Source: Pseudomonas sp. MMS21 TM103 (GTDB taxonomy: Bacteria; Pseudomonadota; Gammaproteobacteria; Pseudomonadales; Pseudomonadaceae). From it: a stretch of 64,000 bases of DNA. A program made the translations under genes and the position numbers. The stretch's first letter is position 1; every line of letters begins with the position of its first letter. The notes under the pieces were generated by a model. It was not told the DNA's origin and made no database searches. It was given only the letters and a program-made list of their open reading frames with translations. Shown in pieces: positions 34,395 to 42,940 of this stretch. Location: contig NZ_JAJISP010000008.1 of assembly GCF_022132145.1 (NCBI RefSeq), positions 1-64,000 of the forward strand, given 5' to 3'.

Positions 34395-35990
34395 ATGCGA
34401 CGTTGGAACGGCTGGGGCGATGAGGCTACAGTGGTGGAATTGCCGAGCCATGGCGAGGCCTTTCTTGCCGACCTGATCGGCCCGGGCCAGGCACTGGCGG
34501 ATGCCAGCCTGGAGCAGGTCTTGGCCAAGGTGCCGGCCTCGCGTTTGCCGGCCCACCCGCTGATCAGCCAGGATGCCGAGGAGCGGGTGCGCCACGCCCG
34601 TGGCCAGAGCCTGGCGGACTGGCTGGCGATGCGCTCCGGCGAGTTCGGGGTGTTTCCCGATGGCGTCGCCTACCCGGAAAGCGCCGCGCAGATTCGCCAG
34701 TTGCTGGCCTGGGCCAGCGAGCACGATTCGATCGTGATTGCCTACGGCGGCGGCACTTCGGTGGCCGGGCATATCAACCCGCAAGTTAGTCAAAGGCCGG
34801 TGCTGACCCTGTCGCTGGAACGCATGGGCAAGCTGATCGAGATCGACGAGGACAGCCTGATCGCCACCTTCGGTCCCGGCGCCAATGGCCCGCAGGTCGA
34901 AAGTCAGCTGCGCGCCCGTGGCTTCACCCTCGGCCACTTCCCCCAGTCCTGGGAGCTGTCGACTCTCGGCGGCTGGGTGGCCAGCCGTTCCAGTGGCCAG
35001 CAGTCGCTGCGGTACGGGCGGATCGAGCAGCTGTTCGCCGGCGGCAAGGTCGAGACCTTCGCCGGCACCCTGGAGCTTCCAAGCTTCCCGGCTTCCGCCG
35101 CCGGACCCGACCTGCGGGAAATGCTGATGGGTTCGGAAGGGCGCTTCGGCATCATTTCCGAGGTCAAGGTGCGCATCAGTCGCCTGGCCGAGCAGGAGCA
35201 CTTCTACGCGGTGTTCATGCCCACCTGGCAGCAGGCAGCGGCCGGTATCCGCAACCTGGCCCAGGCGCGGGTGCCGCTGTCCATGCTGCGCCTGTCCAAT
35301 GCCAGCGAAACCAGGACCCAGCTGGCGCTGGCCGGTCATCCGCAACAGATCGCCTGGCTGGAAAAATACCTGGCCCTGCGCGGCGCCCGCGACGGCAAGT
35401 GCATGCTGACCTTCGGCGTCACCGGCAGCCGGGTGCAGAACGCCGCCTCGTTGCGACAGGCGAAGACATTGCTCAAGCGCTACGGCGGCGTGTTCAGTGG
35501 CACCCTGCTGGGCAAGAAGTGGGCGGAGAACCGCTTTCGCTTCCCCTACCTGCGCCATGGCCTGTGGAGTGCCGGCTATGCAGTGGACACCCTGGAGACC
35601 GCCACCGACTGGAGCAATGTCGACAGCCTGCTGAACAAGGTCGAGGCCAGCCTGCGCAATGGCTTGAGTGAAGAGGGCGAGCGGGTGCACGTGTTCACCC
35701 ACCTGTCCCACGTTTACGGTGAGGGATCGAGCATCTACACCACCTACCTGTTCCGCCCCGGTAACAGCTACGAGCAGGCCATGGCGCGCTGGCAAAAGCT
35801 CAAGCACGCCGCCAGCCAGACCATCGTCGACAACGGCGGCACCATCAGTCATCAGCATGGCGTCGGTCGCGACCACGCGCCCTATCTGGCTGTGGAGAAG
35901 GGCGAGCTGGGCATGGCGGCACTCAAGGCTCTGTCCGCGCACTTTGACCCGCAGCAGCGCCTGGCTCCCGGCGTGCTGATCGAGCCATGA
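34395..35990 (+). CDS. FAD-binding oxidase resembling alkyl-DHAP synthase (AGPS)
   Basis: 531 aa flavoprotein of the PCMH/VAO superfamily. It follows human alkyl-dihydroxyacetonephosphate synthase closely at landmarks: RWNGWG at the N-terminus, the FAD pyrophosphate loop GGGTSV (118-123), ELSTLGGWVASRSSG (187-201), MGSEGRFGIISEV, and near the C-terminus NGGTISHQHGVGRDH with His486-Gln-His488. In AGPS the corresponding His-rich loop and a tyrosine act on the ether-bond exchange; SIYTTYLF is the likely tyrosine region. GGGAGAGG precedes the ATG. The stop overlaps the GlpD-like gene by 4 bases. The reaction is unproven; the resemblance to AGPS rather than D-lactate dehydrogenase is clear. Confidence 0.87.
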   Translation: MRRWNGWGDEATVVELPSHGEAFLADLIGPGQALADASLEQVLAKVPASRLPAHPLISQDAEERVRHARGQSLADWLAMRSGEFGVFPDGVAYPESAAQIRQLLAWASEHDSIVIAYGGGTSVAGHINPQVSQRPVLTLSLERMGKLIEIDEDSLIATFGPGANGPQVESQLRARGFTLGHFPQSWELSTLGGWVASRSSGQQSLRYGRIEQLFAGGKVETFAGTLELPSFPASAAGPDLREMLMGSEGRFGIISEVKVRISRLAEQEHFYAVFMPTWQQAAAGIRNLAQARVPLSMLRLSNASETRTQLALAGHPQQIAWLEKYLALRGARDGKCMLTFGVTGSRVQNAASLRQAKTLLKRYGGVFSGTLLGKKWAENRFRFPYLRHGLWSAGYAVDTLETATDWSNVDSLLNKVEASLRNGLSEEGERVHVFTHLSHVYGEGSSIYTTYLFRPGNSYEQAMARWQKLKHAASQTIVDNGGTISHQHGVGRDHAPYLAVEKGELGMAALKALSAHFDPQQRLAPGVLIEP

Positions 35991-37573
35991 GTACGCCTAC
36001 CTGGAACGCAGCCTGGCGCGAGAGCGCGCTGCCCGAGCTGGCCGCGCGCGACTGGGACCTGATCGTCATCGGTGGCGGCATCAGCGGCGCCGGCATTCTG
36101 CGCGAGGCGGCGCGGCGCGGCTGGACCTGCCTGCTGCTGGAGCAGCGCGATTTCGCCTGGGGAACCTCCAGTCGCTCGTCGAAGATGGTCCATGGCGGTC
36201 TGCGTTATATCGCCAAGGGCCAGCTCGGCCTGACCCGCGACTCGGTGCGCGAGCGCCAGCGGCTGTTGCAGGAAGCTCCCGGGCTGGTCGAGCCGCTGAG
36301 CTTCGTGATGGCGCATTACCAGGGACAGTTTCCTGGATCGAAAGTGTTCGGCGGGCTGCTGGCGCTGTACGACGCCCTGGCTGGCAAGCGCAATCATCTG
36401 TACTACCCGCTGCAGGAGCTGCGCTATCTGGCGCCGGGCCTCAAGCAAGACGGCCTGCTAGGCGGCACGCGCTTCTTCGATGCGGTGACCGATGACGCCC
36501 GCCTGGTCATGCGCGTGCTGGGCGAGGCCCGTGGCGACGGTGGCGAGGCGCTCAACGGGGTCAAGGTTGTCGAGTTGCTGCGCGACAACGGTCGAGTGGT
36601 GGGTCTGCTCGGCGAGGATCGTGAAAGCGGTCGGCGTTTCACCTTTCGCAGCCGGGTCGTGGCCCAGGCCACCGGTGCCTGGACGGATCGGTTGCGTGCG
36701 ACATCCGGCGGGCATGTGCGTCCGCTGCGCGGCAGCCATCTGTTGCTGCCGGCCTGGCGTCTGCCGGTGGCACATGCCTTCAGCTTCATGCACGGCGCGG
36801 ACCGGCGTCCGGTGTTCGTCTTCCCCTGGGAAGGCGCGACTGTGGTCGGCACCACCGATCTCGATCACTCGGAGCCACTGGATCAGGAAGCGCGCATTAG
36901 CAGCGATGAGGTGGATTACCTGCTTGCCGCCTGCGCCCAGCAGTTTCCCGCTGCGGCAATCACGGCCAGTGACGTGCTGTCGACTTGGGCCGGGGTGCGG
37001 CCGGTGGTCAGCGACGGCGCCGCAGGACGTAATCCCTCGGACGAAACCCGTGAACACGCACTGTGGCTCGAGCCCGGTTGCGTGACCCTGGCCGGCGGCA
37101 AGCTGACCACCTTCCGCCTGCTGGCCCTGGAAGTGCTGCGGGCTTGCGCCGAGATGCTCGGCCGGCCGCTGGACGACCAGGGGAGCGAAACTTTTCGCCC
37201 CGGCGTGCTGCCCGCGATGCCCACGCTCACCCCCAGTCAGCAGCGGCGCCTGGCCGGCCGTCATGGTCGCGAGTTGCCTGGCCTGTTGGCGTTGCTCGAT
37301 GAGGTTGGTAGCGAGCGGGTAGCCGGCAGCGACACGCTCTGGGTGGAACTGGCCTGGGCGGCGCAGAACGAGCTGGTGCTGCACCTGGACGATCTGCTGC
37401 TGCGCCGTACTCGTATCGGCCTGCTGTTGGCGGGTGGTGCGCGGGCCGAGTTGCCGTGCATCCGAGCGCTGTGCCAGGCGCGGCTGGCTTGGGACGATGA
37501 GCGCTGGGAGCAGGAGCAGAGTGACTATCTGGCGCTCTGGCGGCAGTGCTACAGCCTGCCGACAGGGACGTGA
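35987..37573 (+). CDS. GlpD-like FAD-dependent glycerol-3-phosphate dehydrogenase paralogue
   Basis: 528 aa. The Rossmann FAD motif is IVIGGGISGAG (about 27-36), and the GlpD signature GTSSRSSKMVHGGLRYI follows. Conserved FPWEGATVVGTTD and TWAGVRPVV segments lie in the catalytic half, with a helical C-terminal domain. It would oxidise glycerol-3-phosphate or a substituted form to the dihydroxyacetone phosphate level, passing electrons to quinone. It overlaps the AGPS-like gene by 4 bases (ATGA). It is not in a glpFKRD context, so it is a paralogue, not the main GlpD. Confidence 0.87.
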   Translation: MSTPTWNAAWRESALPELAARDWDLIVIGGGISGAGILREAARRGWTCLLLEQRDFAWGTSSRSSKMVHGGLRYIAKGQLGLTRDSVRERQRLLQEAPGLVEPLSFVMAHYQGQFPGSKVFGGLLALYDALAGKRNHLYYPLQELRYLAPGLKQDGLLGGTRFFDAVTDDARLVMRVLGEARGDGGEALNGVKVVELLRDNGRVVGLLGEDRESGRRFTFRSRVVAQATGAWTDRLRATSGGHVRPLRGSHLLLPAWRLPVAHAFSFMHGADRRPVFVFPWEGATVVGTTDLDHSEPLDQEARISSDEVDYLLAACAQQFPAAAITASDVLSTWAGVRPVVSDGAAGRNPSDETREHALWLEPGCVTLAGGKLTTFRLLALEVLRACAEMLGRPLDDQGSETFRPGVLPAMPTLTPSQQRRLAGRHGRELPGLLALLDEVGSERVAGSDTLWVELAWAAQNELVLHLDDLLLRRTRIGLLLAGGARAELPCIRALCQARLAWDDERWEQEQSDYLALWRQCYSLPTGT

Positions 37574-37658
37574 TGGGTATCGCAAGCTCAACCCATGCTG
37601 TCGAGTTGCGCGCAGCGCCCTCCCCATCGACTGTATGAATAACGAGAAGGACTCTGTC

Positions 37659-39218
37659 TTGAGCGAAAAAAGCTACCTGCTGGCCATCGATAACGGCACC
37701 CAGAGCGTGCGTGCGCTGTTGTTCGACCTGCGCGGCAATCTGCTCGGCAAGGGCAAGGTGGAGCTCGATGCCTACTCTTCCAGCCAGCCCGGTTGGGCCG
37801 AGCAGGACCCGGAGTATTTCTGGGCCAGCCTGGGCGAAGCCTGCCAGCGCCTGTGGGCACAGGTGGATATCGACCGCCGCCTGATCAAGGGCGTGGCGTT
37901 GACCACCCAGCGCGGCACGCTGATCCATGTCGATGCACTGGGCCAGCCACTGCGCCCGGCGATCCTCTGGCTCGATCAGCGTCAGGCCGAGGTCCGGGGC
38001 AGGATCAAGGGGCCCTGGGGCTGGCTGTTCAAGCTGATCGGCGCGCAACCGACGGTCGATCATTTTCGTGCCCAGGCCGAGGTCAACTGGGTCGCGCAGA
38101 ACCAGCCGGAGATCTGGGCGCAAACCGATAAAGTCCTGCTGCTTTCCGGGTTTCTCAGCCATCGTCTGTGCGGTCGCTTCGTCGATTCGCTGGCTTGCTG
38201 CGTGGGCTACCTGCCGTTCGACTACAAGCGTCTGCGATGGGCCGCGCCGCGTGACTGGAAGTGGCAGGCCATGCCGGTGCGCCGCGAGCAGTTGCCGCAA
38301 CTGTGCAAGCCAGGCGAGCGGCTCGGCAGCATCAGCGCCGCCGCCAGCCGCCATACCGGTATTCCCGAAGGCTTGCCGTTGATCGCCGCCGGTGCCGACA
38401 AGGCCTGCGAAGTGCTCGGTGCGGGTGTGCTGGAGCCGCATATCGCCTGCCTGTCTTACGGCACCACCGCGACCATCAACACCACGCGGCGCACCTACCT
38501 GGAAACCATTGCGCTGATCCCGCCTTACCCTGCGGCGCTTCCCGATCACTTCAACACCGAAGTGATGATCTACCGCGGCTTCTGGATGGTCAGTTGGTTC
38601 AAACAGCAGTTTGGCCAGCGCGAAATGCAGCGCGCCAAGGCGCTGGGTGTCGAGCCCGAAGCGTTGTTCGATGAGCTGGTCAATGCCGTACCGGCGGGCT
38701 CCATGGGCCTGATGCTGCAACCCTACTGGTCGCCGGGTATTCGCGAGCCGGGGCTGGAGGCCAAGGGTTCGATCATCGGTTTTGGCGATGTGCATACCCG
38801 CGCGCATCTCTATCGCGCCATTCTCGAGGGCTTGGCCTACGCCCTGCGGCAGGGCAAAGAGAAGATCGAGAAGCGCTCGGGAACCAGGATCACCCGGCTG
38901 CGAGTGTCCGGCGGTGGCTCGCAGAGCGATGCGGCCATGCAGCTGACCGCCGATATCTTCGGCCTGCCGGCCGAGCGCCCGCATGTCTACGAAACCTCCG
39001 GCCTGGGCGCGGCCATCGACTGCGCAGTCGGCCTTGGCCTGCACCCGGATTTCCCCAGTGCTATCGCGGCCATGACCCGGGTCGGCGAGGTATTCCAACC
39101 CAACCCGGCGGCGCAGCGCATCTACCAGCAGCTGTATCGCGAGGTCTACTTGCGCATGTACAAGCAGCTCAAGCCACTGTATCTGCGCATTCGAGCCATC
39201 ACCGGCTATCCGGCGTAA
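37659..39218 (+). CDS. FGGY-family carbohydrate kinase (glycerol kinase-like)
   Basis: 519 aa actin-fold kinase. The N-terminal phosphate loop is AIDNGTQSVRALLFD, followed by TTQRGT; the catalytic Asp247 lies in AAGADKACEVLG, and the C-terminal ATP site is RVSGGGSQSDAAMQL. Third gene of the AGPS-like operon, 85 bases after the GlpD-like stop. The TTG at 37659 is chosen because GAGAAGGA precedes it at 7 bases; the ATG at 37635 (8 residues longer) has no site. The likely acceptor is a polyol or substituted glycerol. Confidence 0.87.
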   Translation: MSEKSYLLAIDNGTQSVRALLFDLRGNLLGKGKVELDAYSSSQPGWAEQDPEYFWASLGEACQRLWAQVDIDRRLIKGVALTTQRGTLIHVDALGQPLRPAILWLDQRQAEVRGRIKGPWGWLFKLIGAQPTVDHFRAQAEVNWVAQNQPEIWAQTDKVLLLSGFLSHRLCGRFVDSLACCVGYLPFDYKRLRWAAPRDWKWQAMPVRREQLPQLCKPGERLGSISAAASRHTGIPEGLPLIAAGADKACEVLGAGVLEPHIACLSYGTTATINTTRRTYLETIALIPPYPAALPDHFNTEVMIYRGFWMVSWFKQQFGQREMQRAKALGVEPEALFDELVNAVPAGSMGLMLQPYWSPGIREPGLEAKGSIIGFGDVHTRAHLYRAILEGLAYALRQGKEKIEKRSGTRITRLRVSGGGSQSDAAMQLTADIFGLPAERPHVYETSGLGAAIDCAVGLGLHPDFPSAIAAMTRVGEVFQPNPAAQRIYQQLYREVYLRMYKQLKPLYLRIRAITGYPA

Positions 39219-39373
39219 GCCGCGGGCCAGTTGGCACGCTTGAGAGCTAGCATGGCAAAAGGCCGGGGCTCGACTAAGGTGCAAATAACAACCGTGATAG
39301 GGTGGCCATGCAGCATGCTTTCACGCGCTGTACTCGAAGCCATAAGAATCATAAGAAGCAGAGGGTCGCCCGT

Positions 39374-39733
39374 TTGAAAATACTGATAGTCGATGATTCG
39401 GCCATGTCACGAAAACTGGTGCTCAAAGCCCTGCCGACGGATTTGCAGGCCGTTGTAACCCAGGCCACTAACGGTGAAGAAGCCTTGGCGGCATTCCATG
39501 CAGGTCATGCCGAGGTAATTTTTCTCGATCTGACCATGCCGGTGATGGACGGTTTTCGTACCCTGGAGCAACTCAAACGCGAGGATGCCAATGCCATCGT
39601 CATCGTCATCAGCGCCGATATTCAGCCTCAAGCCCAGAAGCGCGTGCGCGACCTGGGGGCGGCAGCATTCATCAAGAAACCCATTACCCCCGAGGCCATG
39701 CAGGCGGCGCTGTATGAAGTAGGGCTGATCTAG
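39374..39733 (+). CDS. CheY-like response regulator
   Basis: 119 aa, receiver domain only. The acidic pair VDDS (Asp7-Asp8), the phospho-acceptor Asp52 (FLDLTMPVMDGF), the switch Ser (VISADI) and the Lys in FIKKP are present. The start is TTG 39374, with GAGGG upstream. The longer frame from 39302 adds a basic, histidine-rich tail unlike any receiver. It ends directly before the CheC-like gene and probably signals by protein contact, since it has no output domain. Confidence 0.88.
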   Translation: MKILIVDDSAMSRKLVLKALPTDLQAVVTQATNGEEALAAFHAGHAEVIFLDLTMPVMDGFRTLEQLKREDANAIVIVISADIQPQAQKRVRDLGAAAFIKKPITPEAMQAALYEVGLI

Positions 39734-40351
39734 ATGACTAGCCAGCTAGCGAAGCTGAGTGAAGACCAGCGCGATGCTTTGCAGGAACTGATGAACGTGG
39801 CCATGGGTCAGGGCGCTGACCGCCTGGCCCGCTTGACCGAAACCTTCGTCACCCTGTCGGTACCCAGCATCCATGCCGTCGACGTGACCAATATCAGCCT
39901 GCTCAGTCAGCTGACGATCGCCAGTCAGCCGGCCATCATTACCCGTCAGTCTTTTCTCGGTCGCCTGCGCGGCGAGGTGATGGTCTGCTTTGGTGACAAT
40001 GGTGCCGATCAGCTGGCTGACTTGATGGGCTATGAAGGGGTGGAAAAACACAGCATTCAGGATGAGCTGATGCTGGACGTCACCAATATTCTTACCGGGG
40101 CCTGTATCAATGGTCTGGCGCAGCAGGTCGATATCAAGGTGAGTTACGGGTCGCCCTCATTGCTGTCGCGAGGACGTTCGCTGCAGGAGGTGCTCGGTGC
40201 CGAGGAGTTGCGTGGCCATCAGGCGCTGGTGCTGGAGATCCATTTCGAAGTGGCGACCCACAGGTTCTATTGTGATCTGCTGGTGTGCATCACCGAAGAC
40301 ACGGTGGCCACCGTTATCAAAGTCATCGATCAGTTGTTGAGTGATATCTAG
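39734..40351 (+). CDS. CheC/CheX-family phosphatase-like protein
   Basis: 205 aa. Two copies of the CheC active-site helix are visible: D-x3-E-x2-N in RDALQELMNVAMGQGADRL (Asp14, Glu18, Asn21, with Pro44 at the expected spacing) and DELMLDVTNILTGACINGLA in the second half. CheC/CheX proteins dephosphorylate CheY-type receivers. Its ATG follows the stop of the receiver gene with no gap, making the receiver the obvious substrate. CheC is unusual in Pseudomonas, where CheZ serves the flagellar pathway. Confidence 0.85.
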   Translation: MTSQLAKLSEDQRDALQELMNVAMGQGADRLARLTETFVTLSVPSIHAVDVTNISLLSQLTIASQPAIITRQSFLGRLRGEVMVCFGDNGADQLADLMGYEGVEKHSIQDELMLDVTNILTGACINGLAQQVDIKVSYGSPSLLSRGRSLQEVLGAEELRGHQALVLEIHFEVATHRFYCDLLVCITEDTVATVIKVIDQLLSDI

Positions 40352-40378
40352 CGCTGATCATCGGAATAAGGATGCGAG

Positions 40379-41713
40379 ATGACGTCTGCACCAGAACAAG
40401 TATTGCCCGCGGAGTTGGTGGCTGTGTTGCAGAGCATCAACCTCGGCGTATTGTTACTCGATAGCCAGTATCGGGTCGCGTTCTGGAACGATTTCATGGC
40501 GATCCACAGTGGCAAGGGCAGCGATGAGGTCAGGGGGCAGTCGCTGTTCGATCTGTTTCCGGAGTTGCCGCGGCTATGGGTACAGAAGAAAGTCGACGGG
40601 GTGTTCGCCTTGCACAACCTGGCGTTCACGTCCTGGCAGCAACGCCCGCACCTGTTCAGTTTCTCCGGCAGCCGGCCCATTACCGGCTCGACCGAAATGA
40701 TGTACCAGAATTGCACCTTCTCGCCGATGCTGGAGGCCACAGGCACCGTCAAATATGTCTGCCTGACCATCTCCGATGCCACTGAAACCGCGGCTCAGCA
40801 TCTGCAGCTTGAACACCTCAATCAATTGCTGCGCGCGGAACAAGGCGAGCAGGCGCGACTGATTCGCAAGCTCGAAGACACCCAGGCGCAACTGCTGCAG
40901 TCGGAAAAAATGGCGGCGATCGGCCAGTTGGCCGCCGGGGTTGCCCACGAGATCAATAACCCGGTGGGTTACGTCTATTCCAACTTCAGCAGCATGGAGC
41001 GCTATGTCAGTGATCTGTTCCGCCTGATCGAGACCTATCAGGCGGCGGCAGTCGAACACCAGGATACGGCCTTGGGCGCGCAACTGGAGCAGGCCAACCA
41101 GGCGCTGGATTTCGATTTTCTGCGCAGTGACATGGCCGACCTGGTGCGTGAGTCACGCCAGGGCCTGGAGCGGGTGAAACAGATTGTCCAGGATCTGCGC
41201 GATTTCTCCCATATCGACTCGGGCGACTGGCAGGAAGCTGATTTGCACAAAGGTCTCGACAGCACGCTCAACGTGATCTGGAACGAGATCAAGTTCAAGG
41301 CCGAGGTGGTGAAGAACTATGGCGAACTTCAGCCGGTGCAGTGTCTCGGCTCGCAGCTAAACCAGGTATTCATGAACCTGATCATCAACGCCGCCCATGC
41401 TATCGAAGGGCAGGGCACTATCTGGCTGGAAACCGGAACTCAGGATGATTGGGTGTTCGTGCGGGTGCGCGACAGTGGCAGTGGCATTGCCCCTAAGCAT
41501 CTGACCCGCTTGTTCGACCCCTTTTTCACCACCAAGCCGGTCGGTCAAGGCACCGGCCTTGGGCTCTCGGTGTCTTACAGTATCGTGGCCAAACACCATG
41601 GCCGCCTGGAGGTCGAGAGCGAACCTGGCAAGGGGGCAGTGTTTACCGTCTGGTTGCCGCGCTGCCAGCCGCTGCAGGGCGATAGCGCGGACGAACTGCA
41701 AGCGGGCGAGTGA
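40379..41713 (+). CDS. PAS-domain sensor histidine kinase
   Basis: 444 aa, without TM segments and so probably cytosolic. A PAS-like domain (about 10-135) and a short coiled coil (about 140-175) precede the H-box AAGVAHEINNPVGYVYSN. The ATPase domain then shows N-box NLIINAAHAIEGQG, G1 DSGSGI, F-box FDPFFTTKPVGQGTGLGLS and G2. It is of the NtrB/HPK4-like class. It is the third gene of the receiver-CheC-kinase operon, 27 bases after the CheC-like stop, with AAGGA before the ATG. Confidence 0.9.
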   Translation: MTSAPEQVLPAELVAVLQSINLGVLLLDSQYRVAFWNDFMAIHSGKGSDEVRGQSLFDLFPELPRLWVQKKVDGVFALHNLAFTSWQQRPHLFSFSGSRPITGSTEMMYQNCTFSPMLEATGTVKYVCLTISDATETAAQHLQLEHLNQLLRAEQGEQARLIRKLEDTQAQLLQSEKMAAIGQLAAGVAHEINNPVGYVYSNFSSMERYVSDLFRLIETYQAAAVEHQDTALGAQLEQANQALDFDFLRSDMADLVRESRQGLERVKQIVQDLRDFSHIDSGDWQEADLHKGLDSTLNVIWNEIKFKAEVVKNYGELQPVQCLGSQLNQVFMNLIINAAHAIEGQGTIWLETGTQDDWVFVRVRDSGSGIAPKHLTRLFDPFFTTKPVGQGTGLGLSVSYSIVAKHHGRLEVESEPGKGAVFTVWLPRCQPLQGDSADELQAGE

Positions 41714-41767
41714 TGCATACTGCTCTGGCTGGACGATAAACCGCAGGAGCTCTTGATGCGGGTGAGT

Positions 41768-41835
41768 GCTGCCGCACCTTTGCAGGCTTTTCATTGTCCA
41801 CTCAGAGGTTGTGAACATATCGAGTGCCGCAGCGA
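41768..41835. repeat. Second copy of the possible dispersed intergenic element
   Basis: 41809-41835 matches 5424-5450 at 24 of 27 positions (TTGTGAA-ATATCGAG...CCGCAGCGA). A GCCGCACCTTTGCAG word just upstream resembles one arm of the palindrome at 5470-5493. It lies in the 202-base gap before yegS. Confidence 0.38.
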
Positions 41836-41915
41836 TCGTTTGGCGGCGGCTGTAGCAGGCGAGAGTTTTGCACAAGCTCTCAGACTCGGTTCAATTGGTC
41901 CCCAAGGCGCTGGTT

Positions 41916-42812
41916 ATGAGTGAACGCAGAGCATTACTGATCCTGCATGGCAAGCAAGCCGGCAACCAAGAGGTGCGCGCCGCGGTGGCAACGCGTCGAG
42001 AGGATGGCTGGCAGCTGGACGTGCGGGTCACCTGGGAGGCGGGTGACGCCCGTCGATTGGTTAACGAGGCCCTACAAGCAGGCTACCCGCGATTGATCGT
42101 CGGAGGTGGTGACGGCATGTTACGCGAGGTGGCCGAGGCGATGGCGCTGGCGCACACCGAGGCCAGCCTGGTGCTGCTGCCGCTGGGAACCGCCAACGAC
42201 TTCGCCAATGCTGCGGGGCTGCCGTTGAGTCCTCTGGAGGCGCTGGCACTGCTGGATGCGCCAGCGCAGCCGATCGACCTGGGCGAGGTCGATGGTCAGC
42301 TTTTCCTCAACATGGCTACGGGTGGTTTTGGCTCTAATGTCACCGCCAACACCTCCGAAGACCTCAAGCGCCTCCTCGGCGGCGCGGCCTACTTTCTCAC
42401 CGGCTTGAGCCGCTTTGCCGAGGTGCGTTCGGCCTTTGGTCGCTTCACCGGGCCGGATTTCCTCTGGGAGGGCGAGTTCATCGCCATGGGCATCGGCAAT
42501 GGGCAACAGGCCGGCGGCGGGCATGTGCTTTGCCCGGATGCGCGAGTGAATGACGGTTTGCTGGACATCTGCATCGTCCCGGCCGCGGAGGACGTGGTTG
42601 GCACCTTGGGCACCTTGTTGTCCGGTGGGATCAACGGCTTGCAAAGCGTTGCACTCAGCGCGCGCTTGCCCTGGGTGGAGATCGAGGCGCCGGAGGGTCT
42701 GGATTTGAATCTGGATGGCGAGCCGCTGGAAAGCCGGCACCTGCATTTTTCAGCGCGGCGTAATGCGTTGCGGGTGCATTTGCCGGTGGGTTCACCGCTA
42801 CTGCGTGAGTGA
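41916..42812 (+). CDS. yegS: Diacylglycerol/lipid kinase YegS
   Basis: 298 aa DAGK-catalytic-fold lipid kinase. The nucleotide loop is GGGDGMLREVAEAM, followed by LPLGTANDFANAAGLPLSPLEAL and the C-terminal DGEPLESRHLHFSARRNALRVHLP. It phosphorylates phosphatidylglycerol or a related lipid in vitro in E. coli. The start at 41916 matches the family N-terminus. In P. aeruginosa the yegS homologue directly follows the FGGY kinase gene; here the receiver-CheC-kinase operon sits between them. Confidence 0.92.
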   Translation: MSERRALLILHGKQAGNQEVRAAVATRREDGWQLDVRVTWEAGDARRLVNEALQAGYPRLIVGGGDGMLREVAEAMALAHTEASLVLLPLGTANDFANAAGLPLSPLEALALLDAPAQPIDLGEVDGQLFLNMATGGFGSNVTANTSEDLKRLLGGAAYFLTGLSRFAEVRSAFGRFTGPDFLWEGEFIAMGIGNGQQAGGGHVLCPDARVNDGLLDICIVPAAEDVVGTLGTLLSGGINGLQSVALSARLPWVEIEAPEGLDLNLDGEPLESRHLHFSARRNALRVHLPVGSPLLRE

Positions 42813-42940
42813 TGTCGATGGCCCTTGGCTGGCACCGTTACGCCGGCTCGTGCAAGATGGCGCCCGGTCGGCTTCAGCACTGTCGCTCCTTGCCGATACC
42901 CTTGCTGTAACTCGATTCGATAAACAATTTGGAGCGCGCA

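Noticed and set aside
37227..39284. Long minus-strand frame opposite the FGGY kinase gene (and a similar one at 34344-35942)
   Set aside because: The plus-strand genes have clear families; the antisense translations are Arg/Gln/His-rich without motifs.
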